64,000 nucleotides of DNA from Pegea sp. RAD2-039 (lineage: Eukaryota > Chordata > Thaliacea > Salpida > Salpidae). The notes under the pieces are model-generated. The model saw nothing but the letters and a program-made list of their open reading frames with translations, had not been told where the DNA came from and ran no database searches. Below are positions 50,991 to 62,762 of the stretch, one piece after another. The position numbers were made by a program, and so were the translations under genes. Numbering within the stretch: position 1 is the stretch's first letter; each line of letters starts with the position of its first letter. The stretch spans positions 806,001 through 870,000 of the forward strand of contig JAQGEQ010000011.1 of assembly GCA_034620365.1 (NCBI GenBank). Reading direction: 5' to 3'.

Positions 50991-52158
50991 TTACATTCTA
51001 TCAAAACAAAATTACAATAACTTTGTGTCTGATAGAAGCTCTTTTCTACTAGAATGAGTTATAGAGCACTAGAAATTGTATGATAATTCTTAGTTTTTCA
51101 TCTAGATATTTGTACTCAAATAATCGACCATCAGGCTGTTCACATTTGCTTTACCCTAATGAATAATTTATCATTTTTAGTTTAAGAAATACTCTACAAA
51201 ATCCCTCTAACTCCACTTAAACTCTCCCCCTTTAATTATTTATGTTTTCCGAAAACTTTAACTTATTAAATATATACCGATTTTTAATTAACTTATTTTA
51301 ATTCTTAAAATTTGTTAATTGTATGAATATTAAATTTTTTTCTAATCATGTGATATTTTTTGTTGGTTTTATATATGTGATGCAATTTGGTGACAAATTT
51401 GTAAATTAATTTTTTTCGTACAAAATTTTTGTATCTTTTATTTTGTTTATTTTATATGTTAGATAAAAAATAAAAATAACTTTAAACGTTTAATAGAAAT
51501 TGTAGAATAAAAAAGCTGCAAGATACTGCTTCTAGGCTAAATTCTATGCTTCAAATTCGGCGATAGTTTATTAATTCTCATAGCTCTTTAAGCTTTATTC
51601 AAGTTAAATTAGAGTTATTTTGATGTTAATTTTTGTTGCTATCATGTTTACGTCTATTTGTAATATTTTACTTAATCTTTTTAAGTTAATTTTAGAATTT
51701 TTATCACATTTTTTGAAAAGTTGTTTTATTATAATGCTGTCAAGCTGATTAATTATGCTAGTTAATTTTTGTTAGCTTTTACGCAATAAAAATAAGTAAA
51801 TAATAAGGTTGTTTCTTTGAAATTTTTTACTTTTAATTTTAGTAATTTTATATGTTAATTTCTACAGTTTTATAAAACTTTACCTTTCAATTTTTTGATA
51901 GTCTTTTAGTACTTATACTTCTAATTATCTAAGTAAAATGTTCTAGCTAATATATATTGTGATAAGTCATATAGTTTAATAAGTCATAAATTTCTTGCAT
52001 AAGTTTTAAAGTCTTTTTTGTTTTAGTTAATGATTATATTTTTTTCAAATTTTGTTTTTGGTTCTATTTTAAATAATTGGAATTTATTATTTACATTTAT
52101 TAAGATTTAAAAATGATTTTTTTTCAATTATTATAGGTTAATTTATGTAAAAAAAATA
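50991..52158. other. Intergenic stretch upstream of RETREG
   Basis: AT-rich, and I see no coding or transposon signal. The ATTATAG just upstream of the RETREG start (near 52130) could be a splice acceptor for an untranslated leader. Confidence 0.45.
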
Positions 52159-53322
52159 ATGAATGAATTATTTTCAAGAAGAATTTTTAATGAACAACCT
52201 GATATAGTAGAAAACCCAAATGAAAAGAATAAAAGCTTAACAAAATATATCCACTCATATCTTAAAAGTTATGAGGCACTAATTTTATCTATTCAAAGGT
52301 TATTGGTATGGGAAAAGTTCACTCAATCCCTTATTTTTTTCATATATATTCAATTAATGTTTCTTTATGTCAAAACTAGAAGTGAACATATCTTTGGAAC
52401 TTTTTCTTCTGTGATGTTGTTTTTCTTTTGGCTTGATATTTGGAAAGAAACAATTTGGCCTGAAATTAGACTAGAAGCTCCCTCACCTGATTCTGAATGG
52501 GGTGAATTGAATCCACGTTTGTTAAGTCTTTATGAGATTTGTGAATTTTTATCTTTATTTATTATGACAATTAAGGAATTTGTTAACTCTGCTCTGGATT
52601 TACGTCGAACACAACATAAAAAGTTTACAACAATTGGCTGTTTTATATGTATAATTGGAGCAATTATTGGAAATTTAATATCTGGTACTTTAATCTCCTA
52701 TTTAATTTTATCTTTTTTCTGTTTTTGGCCAGCTATTTGGCATCATGAGCTGATGGATAAAAGTTATGTGCTAATAGAACCATTTGTTGTTAGACTAAGA
52801 TATGTTTTAAAGATAGATCAAACCCCAAATTATGCATCTAACAATTCTGTAAATTTTGAATCAGAAACACCAGATGAAGATTTCATTTCCAAATTTATTC
52901 CATTAGTCAGTGAATCTACTGCATCTGAAGTACTTTCAAGAGCTCTCACAGATGAATCAAGTCAATCTGATGAAGATAGTGATTTAGGAAATCAATATAA
53001 ATCCCATAAACATGTTTTTGATGATTCAAGTGATAGTGATAATGATAATAAGCTTGGTTTTGTACCATCTGGTTCTTATGTTGAACAATCTAAAAAAGAT
53101 TTTGTAAAACATGGAAATCAGTTAGTGAATGAAATTATTAAAGATGTTTCTAGTACAGCTGCAAACACATTTGGTAAAATGATGCAAGAAAGTATGATAA
53201 GTGGATTTGCACAGGTCAGATCTGCGGATGACATGGTTTCAACTAATTATGATCACAAAAGTGATTCAAGCAGTGATTTTGAAGTACTTGATGCTAGCCT
53301 AGAAGAACAATACCTCTCTTAA
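52159..53322 (+). CDS. Reticulophagy regulator (RETREG/FAM134)
   Basis: An intronless frame of 387 residues. RETREG proteins are ER membrane receptors that bend ER sheets through a reticulon-homology domain and link them to autophagosomes through an LC3-interacting motif. Here the reticulon-homology domain spans about residues 45-220: a Q-R-L-L-V-W-E-K motif (typical of FAM134) leads into a hydrophobic hairpin at 54-96, a linker with W-G-E-L-N-P-R-L-L-S-L, and a second hairpin at 154-196. The remaining tail is hydrophilic, Ser/Asp/Glu-rich and probably disordered, and contains S-D-F-E-V-L-D (residues 372-378), the LIR in its expected place very near the C-terminus and preceded by acidic and Ser residues. 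The start ATG lies right after a possible leader splice acceptor. Vertebrates have three paralogues; I cannot say which this corresponds to. Confidence 0.93.
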   Translation: MNELFSRRIFNEQPDIVENPNEKNKSLTKYIHSYLKSYEALILSIQRLLVWEKFTQSLIFFIYIQLMFLYVKTRSEHIFGTFSSVMLFFFWLDIWKETIWPEIRLEAPSPDSEWGELNPRLLSLYEICEFLSLFIMTIKEFVNSALDLRRTQHKKFTTIGCFICIIGAIIGNLISGTLISYLILSFFCFWPAIWHHELMDKSYVLIEPFVVRLRYVLKIDQTPNYASNNSVNFESETPDEDFISKFIPLVSESTASEVLSRALTDESSQSDEDSDLGNQYKSHKHVFDDSSDSDNDNKLGFVPSGSYVEQSKKDFVKHGNQLVNEIIKDVSSTAANTFGKMMQESMISGFAQVRSADDMVSTNYDHKSDSSSDFEVLDASLEEQYLS

Positions 53323-53877
53323 TTTTAAATATTTTTATTTGCTTAAAACTTAAAATGGTTTAATTTGTCTATCCTTTTTGATTTATTTTTCTGTTCTTTC
53401 TTTTTCTGATTTTTTGAGTTGCCTAATATTTTTTGTGATTGTTTTATCTTTTTTTTTGGTTAAAAATAATTTAATTAAAATATTAAAAGCTTTGATCCAT
53501 AACTTTAATGACCAAATTAACATGTTTTTGGTGATATTTCTTAAAACTTCTTAAGATTTTATGATAGCTTTTATGATGGTCATTCACTCTTGTAAAACAT
53601 TGTATTAATTCTTTATTAACTTAAAAATATCATTTATGATTATTATAACACATCTAACTTATTAATGTTCAGATGTACAAATATTTTGCTAATATATTAT
53701 AAATATATTTGCTTGCAAGCTCATCAATGTCTCAGATTGATGATTATTTTTTCCATAAATGTATTGTTTTTGTCTTTATTCTAATTGTCTCAGCCCAAAT
53801 ATATGAAGCATGTAATAATTATATCTTTATTTTGGAAGAATTTTCAGTTATGGTTAAGTTGGTAAATAACGATTAAA
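53323..53877. other. Intergenic stretch between RETREG and SNAPC3
   Basis: AT-rich, about 550 bp, with no coding signal. It must contain the RETREG 3' end and the SNAPC3 promoter, since both genes are on the plus strand. Confidence 0.5.
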
Positions 53878-55704
53878 ATGGATTTCTTTTCAAGCCTTCC
53901 ATCAAAACTAAATTCCAACAAGCATGGAGGTTTTGTTTGCTGTGAAAGATTTAAGGTAATTAACTTGCTTGTTGTTCAATTTGATGATAATTAGTTGTTT
54001 ATCTACAGCAATGTGCTGAAACACTGATGAATGAAAATGGTGAAAGTACCCATTTTCCAACTCAAAAAACATTAAGTGAGATTCATCAAGCCATGGGGCT
54101 CAGTAAAGTAGCTGCAGCAGATCTTGAAGCAGTTTGCAGGTGACTTGAGATTTTTCATTTCTTACACTATTTTCACTGATTTGTTATCAAAGAAATCAAA
54201 ACAAATTCATCTGTGATCAATAATTAGTTTCCATTTTACTACTTTCACCTATTTTATGAGTTTTTGTGAAACAACCAATTTTTTAGTGGCCGAAGATTTT
54301 GCATCAATAGTGTTCCTGTGTAAGATAACATTTTGAGAGTAACTTTATATGATGCGACCATGTTTGTATCACTAAAGTGCTAATGATATTTCTTTTTAAC
54401 GTAGCTGTCATCAACAATCTTCTTTTAGTTTATCAACAACTTTTTTTTAACTTGACTTCCTGTTGTCATCTGACAAAGCGATGTGTTTCTAGTTGTTATT
54501 TTTTTTTATTTCAGCCCTAGCAGTTTTTTCTGTAATAATGAGAAGTTTGTTCAAAATTGGGATAATCCAATGGATTGTCCTAAAAATGTCAATTTACAAA
54601 CATTAGAAGAACGGATAAAGACATTGAAACACATGAGTACTGCAGAAGCCAGGAAGAAAGGCTGTGTAAAAAGCAGGTTCACCGACCTCGACTGTGCATC
54701 TGTACGATCTAATCCAACTCCAAATCCTAATTTTATCATTAAGTTGTAAATTATTTTACAGCAAGGGCAATTTGAAGGGGTTTTACCAATTGATAAGGAA
54801 GATGCAGTCTCACTTGATGAAGTCGTACTCAAAATCCGAGTGTCTTACCCGCGAACTGCCCGTCGATTCAAACATTTCTACTTCGACTTTGAATGCCTTG
54901 GTTCACAAGTAAGTGAATTCATCAGATGATTTCAACTATTTGTGACATCAAACTATCGAAGCTTCTTCACGAGCTGAGAGATGTCATCTGTTGTCCAATC
55001 GATGAACAAAATGTTACAGTTGACAACTCTACAAAAAAACTCAAAACAATTTGTACAAGTGGCTTCTTCTACATCGAAGGAAAGATTTATTCCGATTTCC
55101 GACGGTCAACAGATCACGATCTTTCTGTGTTCGTTTCTAAACTCTTAATTATTTCCCTTTTTTACTATTTTATTTGTTTAGAAATATAAAAGAGTGGGTG
55201 AAAACTGCAAAAACCGATCTCCCAGCTAACATCGAAAGTTGTTGCATGAATAATATAGCACTTCGTGAGCTTACAATTCAATTAGGCAAACGATACGCTT
55301 ACTTACATCAAGGAGATTGTGAACATGAAATTACATTCATCAGTTTGAGGTTTATACTTCTATCTTTCTACAACCATCTAACTTCTTTTTCACAGACTGC
55401 ACGGTCCCACCGATTGTCAATCATCTTCTAAATATCCGATTTGTGTAACGCGTCCACGAATTAAATCGATTGCATGCAAGGTTTCACCTCTCTCCTCTTT
55501 TACTCTTTTTGAACATTCAAATGGCAGGTTTGTGGAACAAGAAGTGCTACTTGGGTAACTTATGAAGATGAACTATCAGATGAAAATCCAAGCTTTTTCT
55601 GTGAGCAGTGTTATTACTGCTTACATTTCAGTGAAGACCGAAGCAAAAAATTAGGAAATTTCAACTCGATGCCTTTTGTGAATTTAGTTTCTCTTGGTCC
55701 TTGA
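53878..55704 (+). CDS. SNAPC3: snRNA-activating protein complex subunit 3
   Basis: Eight exons (53878-53955, 54009-54139, 54515-54701, 54762-54908, 54962-55128, 55182-55349, 55396-55480, 55528-55704) join in phase to 379 residues. Most introns are 46-60 nt. SNAPC3 (SNAP50) is the DNA-contacting subunit of SNAPc, which recognises the proximal sequence element of snRNA promoters for RNA polymerases II and III. Matching blocks: E-V-V-L-K-I-R-V-S-Y-P, F-E-C-L-G-S-Q followed across an intron by L-L-H-E-L-R-D-V-I-C-C, S-G-F-F-Y-I-E-G-K-I-Y-S-D, Y-L-H-Q-G-D-C-E-H, and the C-terminal zinc-finger region A-C-K-V-C ... A-T-W-V-T ... S-F-F-C-E-Q-C-Y-Y-C-L-H-F ... K-L-G-N-F. The N-terminal 130 residues are divergent. 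The donor of exon 5 (GTTCGT) is weak but is the only one keeping phase. It converges with the minus-strand kringle gene 268 bp downstream. Confidence 0.95.
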
Positions 55705-55971
55705 GAGGTTCTCAAGGTCATTTTTTATTTTATTTATTTTTTGGAAAAGGATACTTTTTGGTGTTCATAAATTCTATGAAATATCAAGTTGATATTTTTA
55801 TCATAGATCTACTTTTATAGAAATCTGATTTAATCACGAAACAACCCGCTTAAATAAATTTATCTTGCTGAGCAGTTTAATGCTCGACAAATCCTGTACG
55901 ATTTGCAAACAGAAGATCACTAGCTGAAGTCTGAAACCTCTACAAGTATTAAGATGTAGAAACAAATATAT

Positions 55972-57681
55972 TTAGTTTGGTTTATTCGCCGCTTTTTTTC
56001 TTCCTGTGTTTGTTTGTGCCATGATATCATCAATTGAACCCCACAAACGCATAAATGAATCTAATTGAGATTGAACGAAACTTTGGATACTGGACTGTGC
56101 ATCATCGTCTCTTTTGGTGTACTTACTTCTCACATCTACAACATATCTGGTTTAGAAACTGTTTGAAACTGGAAGCCTCTTACCGCAGTCTGGCATCCCT
56201 TCAAATTTGGTATTTTTGACTGTTCCTTTAACGAGTGTTCCATTTTTCTCCGAACACCAACACAAGTGCTTATAGCACTGTGGCATCAATAAATCATATT
56301 AAGAAATTTACAAATACAAGTTTATTGTAAGTAAATGATCAATTTTAAGGACTTTTATCTTACTTGTAGAGGTAAGAAATAACCTTCAGTCAAATGACAA
56401 TAAGGCGACCACAACTTGTTTACTAAACCTTCAGCAGATTTAGATTTGTATCTGATGTGCCAACAAGAAGTCTAGATAATAAAACATTTGATCTTAAATT
56501 TCTAAACTCTTCATTTAAATCAACTTACACATTTAGGAACGTTACAAGGTTCCCATAAAATTTTATTTTTGATTCGAACATAACACCAAGGTACACCAGT
56601 TTGGTCAGGATCACGACACTCGTTGTGATGTAGAATATCTGTAAATAATTCATCTAAACATCATACAATTAAATATTTTATTTACCTTTTTCTTTCATTT
56701 CTTTGATAGTCTGATTTGCTAGACTGATATACTTATCCAAACTGAAATTTATCTTTTTATTTGGCCATTGATGTTCTTCTTCAATCTTTTTTTTCACATT
56801 TTCAAAGATTTCTATTTGCCTTTTTAGCTCCCATACAATTATGTCCCATTTTTCACACTTTTTCCCACTAGCAGTACGGCTCCGTTTACCTCTGTATTCA
56901 TCTGCTAGTCCTGAAAGTATATACAAAAAGTTGTTAATTAACCTATCCAATTTCAATTAACAAGTTTGTTAAAATCATGAAAAGATCAAAAGATGAATTA
57001 ACTGTTCAATAATTTTAGACATTTAGTTTCATCAATAAATGATTAGTTACATCAAATAACTTTCATGATTATTGTAACTTGAAATTGAGATGGGCTTACC
57101 AGGCTGATAACAGCCGATTTCATCTGTATAAAAAGGAGTTAACACGTAATCAAATATCTCATCATCAAAAAGCTTTTCCTTTCCAAGGCGATCGCATAAG
57201 AAGAATAAAGATATAAGACTCCTATTCCAATAGTTCTGCTGATTTTTAAATGCTTCCATCTTTTTATCATTTTCCAACAAGTAGTCGTTGATTTGGTGAG
57301 GTATCCACACTCTTAAACATCCTTCATTCTTTACAATTATTGTTCAGAAGAAATAATTAGTTTCAGATATTGTTTACAAAACACCAAAAGTATTTTTTCA
57401 GTCTGTTTGTACTCATGAAAGTAACATAAGTGCAGATTATTTAAAAATAATATTAATTACTTTACTTTGATTTAACAGTTAGTCTTATAATCGAGGTTGA
57501 ACAGTTTGTTAGCTATTTAAATAAACTAAAGCTACATAATATTTAAATAAACTTAAGTCGTTGTCTAGTAGTATTCTTTGTATAGCTTATCAAAAGATCG
57601 ATTAAAGAAATAAATTACCTTTTTGAATAAAGCTCCTAAAACTAAAATATACAACAGCCTGAAATAATTAAACAAGTTCAT
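55972..57681 (-). CDS. Secreted protein with expanded kringle and thyroglobulin type-1 domain
   Basis: Seven minus-strand exons: 57619-57681, 57100-57328, 56686-56910, 56529-56638, 56364-56471, 56184-56277 and 55972-56135. They join in phase to 330 residues. Residues 1-21 are a plausible signal peptide (hydrophobic L-L-Y-I-L-V-L-G-A-L). Residues 22-93 are unrecognised, with cysteines at 25 and 66. A kringle spans 94-209 with all six cysteines (94, 116, 180, 191, 204, 209) and the motifs C-Y-Q-P-G, Y-R-G-K-R-S-R-T-A-S-G-K-K-C, N-E-C-R-D-P-D, P-W-C-Y and W-E-P-C-N-V-P-K-C. The spacing fits kringles except between the second and third cysteine, where 64 residues replace about 29; the extra part is Lys/Glu-rich and probably helical. 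A thyroglobulin type-1 domain follows at 212-276 with six cysteines and C-W-C-S near 251-254. The last 54 residues are hydrophilic. Kringles bind proteins or ligands and Tg1 domains often inhibit cysteine proteases; the function here is unknown. Confidence 0.88.
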
Positions 57682-59505
57682 TCTTAAGCTTTCAACAAAT
57701 TAAATGAAAAACTTTGAGCTTGCTTTTTTTATCTATTTAATAAACGACTGAATTACGTTCACTGATGAGTGTTTGATAGTGTGAACAGAAACAACATTAC
57801 AAAAAAGCTATAAAAACAAAATCAAATCGAATAGTTATTTTTAAATATTAAGTTAGCCTACGCATTTTTTCCAAACCCAAAAATTTTGACAGCCGTTTAA
57901 TGACATATTATTGAATTAAAATGAAACAACAGATTTAATAAAAAAAAAGTATTCTCTTGCAGTATAATTACTCAAAAATAAAACTCGAAATTAAAACAAT
58001 TGTCAGAATTATAAATCGTCTAATAATTTTAAAGATGCTTGTAGATAAATAGGAATCAATATGATTCGTACAGTTTAACAATTAAAACTTTTATAAGAGG
58101 GTTCACAAAAGTTTAAGTGGTTTAATCCTGTGTTAGTTTTTAGATGAATGTTTACTTATGCATAAAACCATTTACTTTTTTAAGAAATTTGTCTCTTTTA
58201 ATTGATTATTGAAGTTATTTATATTGCTAAAACTTTACAAAGTGAATTACAATCCTTAGTTTACTTATTAGGTCTATTTTTTATTTATTTTTATTCTTCT
58301 GCGTACTAAGTTATCAATCCGTAAAATCTAGTTAACGGTTTGTTAGCTTCCACAATTTTGTAAAAACTGCTTAAATTGAAAAAAAAATGTTTACTCACAT
58401 CTAAATCTAAAGATTATTCTAAAGAACATATGCAATAGGATTTAGTGATCCAATCATTATATATAATTTATTACTATTTTTTTAATATCATTAATCAGTT
58501 ATGTTGAAATTTCATTTTCTTTGTAATCATCTTATTAAACTTAGTTTAAAAAGTAGTTTCTATTTAAAAAGAATAAACTTATTTGTTTGTGTTTTTTACA
58601 ACCGTTTTGATTTCTGCCAATGCAAATTACTTTTTAAAGACAATTTCAAATTTGTAAAACTAAATATTTTATAAATTTGAAAAAGCTGTTGAAATAACTT
58701 GTAAATATTTTCTTCACCTTTATTTTAAATAATTTAAATTTTATAACCAAAAATGCTTTTTACATTTTTGGCTTTACAACATGCCGTTTTTATAGTATAA
58801 CTACAAAGAGCTTTTTTTTTGTGCAAGCTATAAAATAATTTAGTTTGGCCAAAAACTTATTTGCATTTCAACAACGAAATACTATAGACGGTTGTATAAT
58901 TTTCATCAAAACTTTTGCATTGTTATAAAAATTTTAACAATTAAGTTTACAGTGTATTGAATCTCTCTTATCAAAATAAGTAATAGATTATTCAAATCTA
59001 TTTTTGAATGTTATATTTGTTTGGTTGATAATTAAAATTGATAATTATTTTATAATTACTTTTATTTTCAGTTTAAAGTACTTTTAAATTTAAGAATATT
59101 TATTCAAGTTTTTTTGATAGATTTTACTTTATATTACTCTTCAGTTTATAGTCTCTATTATAAAAACTAGTTAGTTTTATAATCATAGGTTTTATTAAAA
59201 GCTAAAATGAAATTTATAGATTATTTACTCTTGTACTTATACATTTTTAATGTTTTGAATTGAAGTAAAAAAGGTTATTTATAAAACTTTTTTGTAGTTG
59301 ATTCATACTAAGATTGATTTATTTTTGCTTAACACTTTATAGCTTATAAAGAAGTTTGTATGACTGTATCTCTGATTTGTGTTGCACAATTTTATTATAT
59401 TTTTATTTTAGAATTTTATTGAAAGTACTTTTATTGTTATAGCATCTTGTATATATTTTTTTATTTTGTAGATAGGTTATAGAAATTAAAGTTTCATAAA
59501 GCATC
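57682..59505. other. Intergenic stretch upstream of MTAP
   Basis: AT-rich region between the divergent starts of the kringle gene (minus) and MTAP (plus). No exon is recognisable. A TTTTGTAG about 35 nt before the MTAP start could be a leader splice acceptor. Confidence 0.45.
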
Positions 59506-60333
59506 ATGTTTGAAATAAAAGTTGGAATTATTGGTGGTACTGGAATGACTCAGCTTAATTTGTTCAAAAAAATTGAAGAAAAAACAGTTGAAACTCCTTA
59601 TGGCTCCCCATCTAGTAGTCTAATCTGTGGAAAAATGAATGAAGTTGATTGTGTTCTTTTATCAAGACATGGTAGACCTCATAATATCGCACCAACAAAT
59701 GTTAATTATAGAGCTAATATTTTTGCATTAAATCAAGAAGGTTGTAATATTATTTTAGCTACAACTGCCTGTGGTTCTCTTGTAGAAGATGTGAAACCTG
59801 GAAGTTTTGTTATAGTTGATCAGTTTATTGATCGAACTAATAAACGTGAAGCTACCTTCTATGATGGCAAAGCAAATAGTTTGAAGGGTGTTTGCCATAT
59901 TCCTTGCAAAAATAGTTTTGATGTTGCTTTAAGAGATGTTCTTTCACAAGCTTGTACATCTATTCCTGATGTTAAGTTTCAAAAAGGTGGTACTGTTGTA
60001 ACAATAGAAGGACCTCGTTTTTCTTCCTATGCAGAAAGTATTTTGTTTAAATCTTGGGGAGCAACAGTTATAAATATGACCCTTGTACCTGAAGTCGTAC
60101 TTGCTAATGAGCTTGGATTACCATATGCTTCAATTGCAATGGTTACTGATTATGATTGTTGGAAGAATGAAAGTTCAGTTTCTGTGGATGAAGTTATGGA
60201 AACTATGAAAGGAAATAGCATAAAGGCTACAAGTGTGCTAGTGAGTGCACTTGCACTTATTAAAGAACGTCAAAATCTTATTCTAAAATCGATTGAAAGT
60301 TGTAAAAAAATTGCAGCTTCATCAGTTATGTAA
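59506..60333 (+). CDS. MTAP: S-methyl-5'-thioadenosine phosphorylase
   Basis: An intronless frame of 275 residues, close to the 283 of the human enzyme. MTAP splits methylthioadenosine from polyamine synthesis into adenine and methylthioribose-1-phosphate, the first step of methionine salvage. Landmarks: G-I-I-G-G-T-G (7-13) with the phosphate-binding Thr; L-L-S-R-H-G-R-P-H; N-Y-R-A-N-I-F-A-L; T-T-A-C-G-S-L; D-Q-F-I-D-R-T; the E-G-P-R-F-S-S catalytic block; I-N-M-T followed by V-P-E-V-V-L-A; and T-D-Y-D-C-W-K with the Asp pair that fixes adenine. Position 200 is Leu in the N-M-T-L-V-P-E stretch where the human sequence has Thr. The start gives the family N-terminus, with the usual extra residues before G-I-I-G-G-T-G partly missing. 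Confidence 0.97.
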   Translation: MFEIKVGIIGGTGMTQLNLFKKIEEKTVETPYGSPSSSLICGKMNEVDCVLLSRHGRPHNIAPTNVNYRANIFALNQEGCNIILATTACGSLVEDVKPGSFVIVDQFIDRTNKREATFYDGKANSLKGVCHIPCKNSFDVALRDVLSQACTSIPDVKFQKGGTVVTIEGPRFSSYAESILFKSWGATVINMTLVPEVVLANELGLPYASIAMVTDYDCWKNESSVSVDEVMETMKGNSIKATSVLVSALALIKERQNLILKSIESCKKIAASSVM

Positions 60334-60425
60334 TATAATTTTGCAAACTAATGTTTATTTTGCTGTTAATCGTAATAACATTCATTTATAAGTGTGAAGT
60401 ATAACATAACATTTTTTCATAACAA

Positions 60426-60557
60426 ATATGTCATTAGATAAATTTAATTAAGAGATGATGAAATATGTCATTAGATAAATTTAATTAAGAGATGATGAAA
60501 TACATCATTAGATAAATTTAATTAAGAGATGATGAAATACATCATTAGATAAATTTA
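60426..60557. repeat. 37-bp tandem repeat, about 3.5 copies
   Basis: The unit begins TCATTAGATAAATTTAATTA and continues AGAGATGATGAAATAYR. It is repeated head to tail at 60431, 60468 and 60505 with a partial copy at 60542, and copies differ by only one or two bases. It lies about 100 bp downstream of the MTAP stop codon, probably in its 3' region. Confidence 0.9.
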
Positions 60558-62762
60558 AATTTTTTCTTTTAAATTAACCAATTTATTTGAAATTTAATCA
60601 TACAGTTTCTTTATCTCTATCTAAACTCACTTTATATTTTGTTACAACAATTTTCTAATGCTTTGAAATTGTGATTCACTTTTGGTTCAAATAGAATAAT
60701 TTGTGGTAATTGAAACAAAATTACTTACGCTGATTGTAGGTAGATAGGGTTTAGAGAAAAGTGCTTTATTGTTTAGTTGCTAATTTAATAGTTAAAAGTT
60801 TCTATTGATATAAATATGAAAGGCTATTTTATCGAGTTAGTATCTTGGTTGTTGTGGAGATCAAAATTTGTTTATCTAGGCTAAGGTATTTGGGGTCACG
60901 GTAATATCTTGCAGGCTTCAAAAATTCCTACCTAAGGTCATCTAGAACCTCGTATTCCAGCGGGCCAAAGTTTTTTCGAAAGCCTACAAGAAAGAAGATA
61001 AGATAGTAATAGTTCAGATGACAGTATCGTCAAATGGGCTGTCGTGTTTGCAAAAGAATGGTGTAGAAAATCGAATTAAATTAAAAAGCTCACGCCACGT
61101 AATGAAAGAAGAATTTGGCGTATTAATCATATATCTAAAGACTAAACTTTCTACAGGATTTTACAGATGCTAAAAAATTAGCTCTTTTTTGTTATAAAAA
61201 ACCTGTGAGACATTTCTTGCTTGCTTTTTATGACACAACAAAAAGAACTTAAATATTTCATAAACTTCAGAATGTTGTTTTAGAAGTAAAGTTGTTTGCA
61301 GTGTTAGTTGGTGACTGTTCTTTAATGCTGGTGTGCAATTAGAAGCTCGTTAACAAGTGACTTGAAGAAAATAATCCTGATTGAGTAATACTGTATTTTG
61401 TACCAGAAAAACCTAATTGATAAGACTCTAGTAAAACTACTAAATGTACTTGCAGCAAATGCACTGAATAATTGCTAGTTCAAAACGTTTCTTGATATTC
61501 TAAATGCTATGATAAGTACAAATATAGTAGTTAGTTTATCACATTAAAAAATTGTAGATTATAAATACATTAAACTTTATTTTCCATGTCAGAGTCTATC
61601 AAAACATCATTTTCATACAAAAATTCAACACACTATTCTTCTTTTACGATTAACTTTGCTTGTCATAATCACATTTTTTATAAAAGCACAATTTTGATCA
61701 AGTGCTATCCTTATGCTATCAAAACTAAAAACACCATTTATGAAACCTATTAAACTTGTTCAGACATTTATTTACAGTCAAAGTTTTGAAAAATTTATAT
61801 TAAATAGTAGTATAAAGTAGCCTAAATGTTAATTATCATCGTAGGGAAATTCCCTAGTTGAATTCATGCTTTATATTTGCTTTCCTATTTTGTTGTATTA
61901 CATTTTTATTTTGTTTCTCCTTTGTTGTTGTTCTTTCTATATTAATTTTTAGATTAATTTTTAGACCTTTGATTAGACTCTTTACTTGGTTTTGTTTGCT
62001 ATAAGAGTTGTTGAATTTGTGACTTGTCGTCCCTCATTAAATAAAATAAATATTGTTTATTATTTATAATCTAAATATGCATTTTTTATGGATTACTTAA
62101 TATAAATGTTAATAAGAGTAATCTTAATCAATTGTATTGTTTAATAAGTAAATTTTCAATCTTTGTCCTTGTAATTTTTGTTGGTATAGTTAGTTATTTA
62201 TTATATAATTTATTATATATCTTTTATTAGTTTTATTTTTCAACTTTAGTTATTAAACAATAATTAAAGTATCAGTCTTGTTTTTATTTATTTTGATAAA
62301 TAAACTAAAAAAATTAAAATCTATTTGCATAAATAAGATTAAATAATTATTAATTTAGCTTTTGCATTATTATAATATTGTGTGATGACAACAGACGTTA
62401 TAATATTGATGGTAATTTGTAATTTTACATTTCTAAAGTTTACTTAAATGTTTTTTTAACTTAAAATAAAAAATACTTAACTTTTAATTTGTAATGTAAA
62501 TTTTTTAAGAACAAGCTATTTATTATAATAATAATAATAATTTCAAATCATATTTATCAGTTTTTGAATATTTAAATAACTCAAAAAATGTTATAGCATT
62601 GGTGACAATTTTTAGATTAGCTTTTATAATGTATTCATTATATCCAGATTAATAGTTCATAAACTCTATTTAATCAACTTAACTTCTGATTTCTAGAAGT
62701 TTATTGAAGCAGTTTATTTTCCAATATTGTTTTTTGTTAACATCTTTTGGAAAACTCTCACA
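60558..62762. other. Intergenic stretch with possible transposase scraps
   Basis: 60850-61350 is less AT-rich and includes a plus-strand scrap reading K-L-T-P-R-N-E-R-R-I-W-R-I near 61085-61125, similar to the helix-turn-helix linker of Tc1/mariner transposases, but nothing else of such an element is visible. The remainder is AT-rich and empty, with a short ATAATA run near 62525. Confidence 0.35.

Noticed and set aside
54926-54961. Extension of SNAPC3 exon 5 upstream (M-I-S-T-I-C-D-I)
   Set aside because: It would need a 17-nt intron; a 54-nt intron ending at CGAAG gives the expected G-S-Q then L-L-H-E-L-R-D match.
61080-61130. Tc1/mariner transposase
   Set aside because: A single 13-residue resemblance with no catalytic motif or terminal inverted repeats is not enough.
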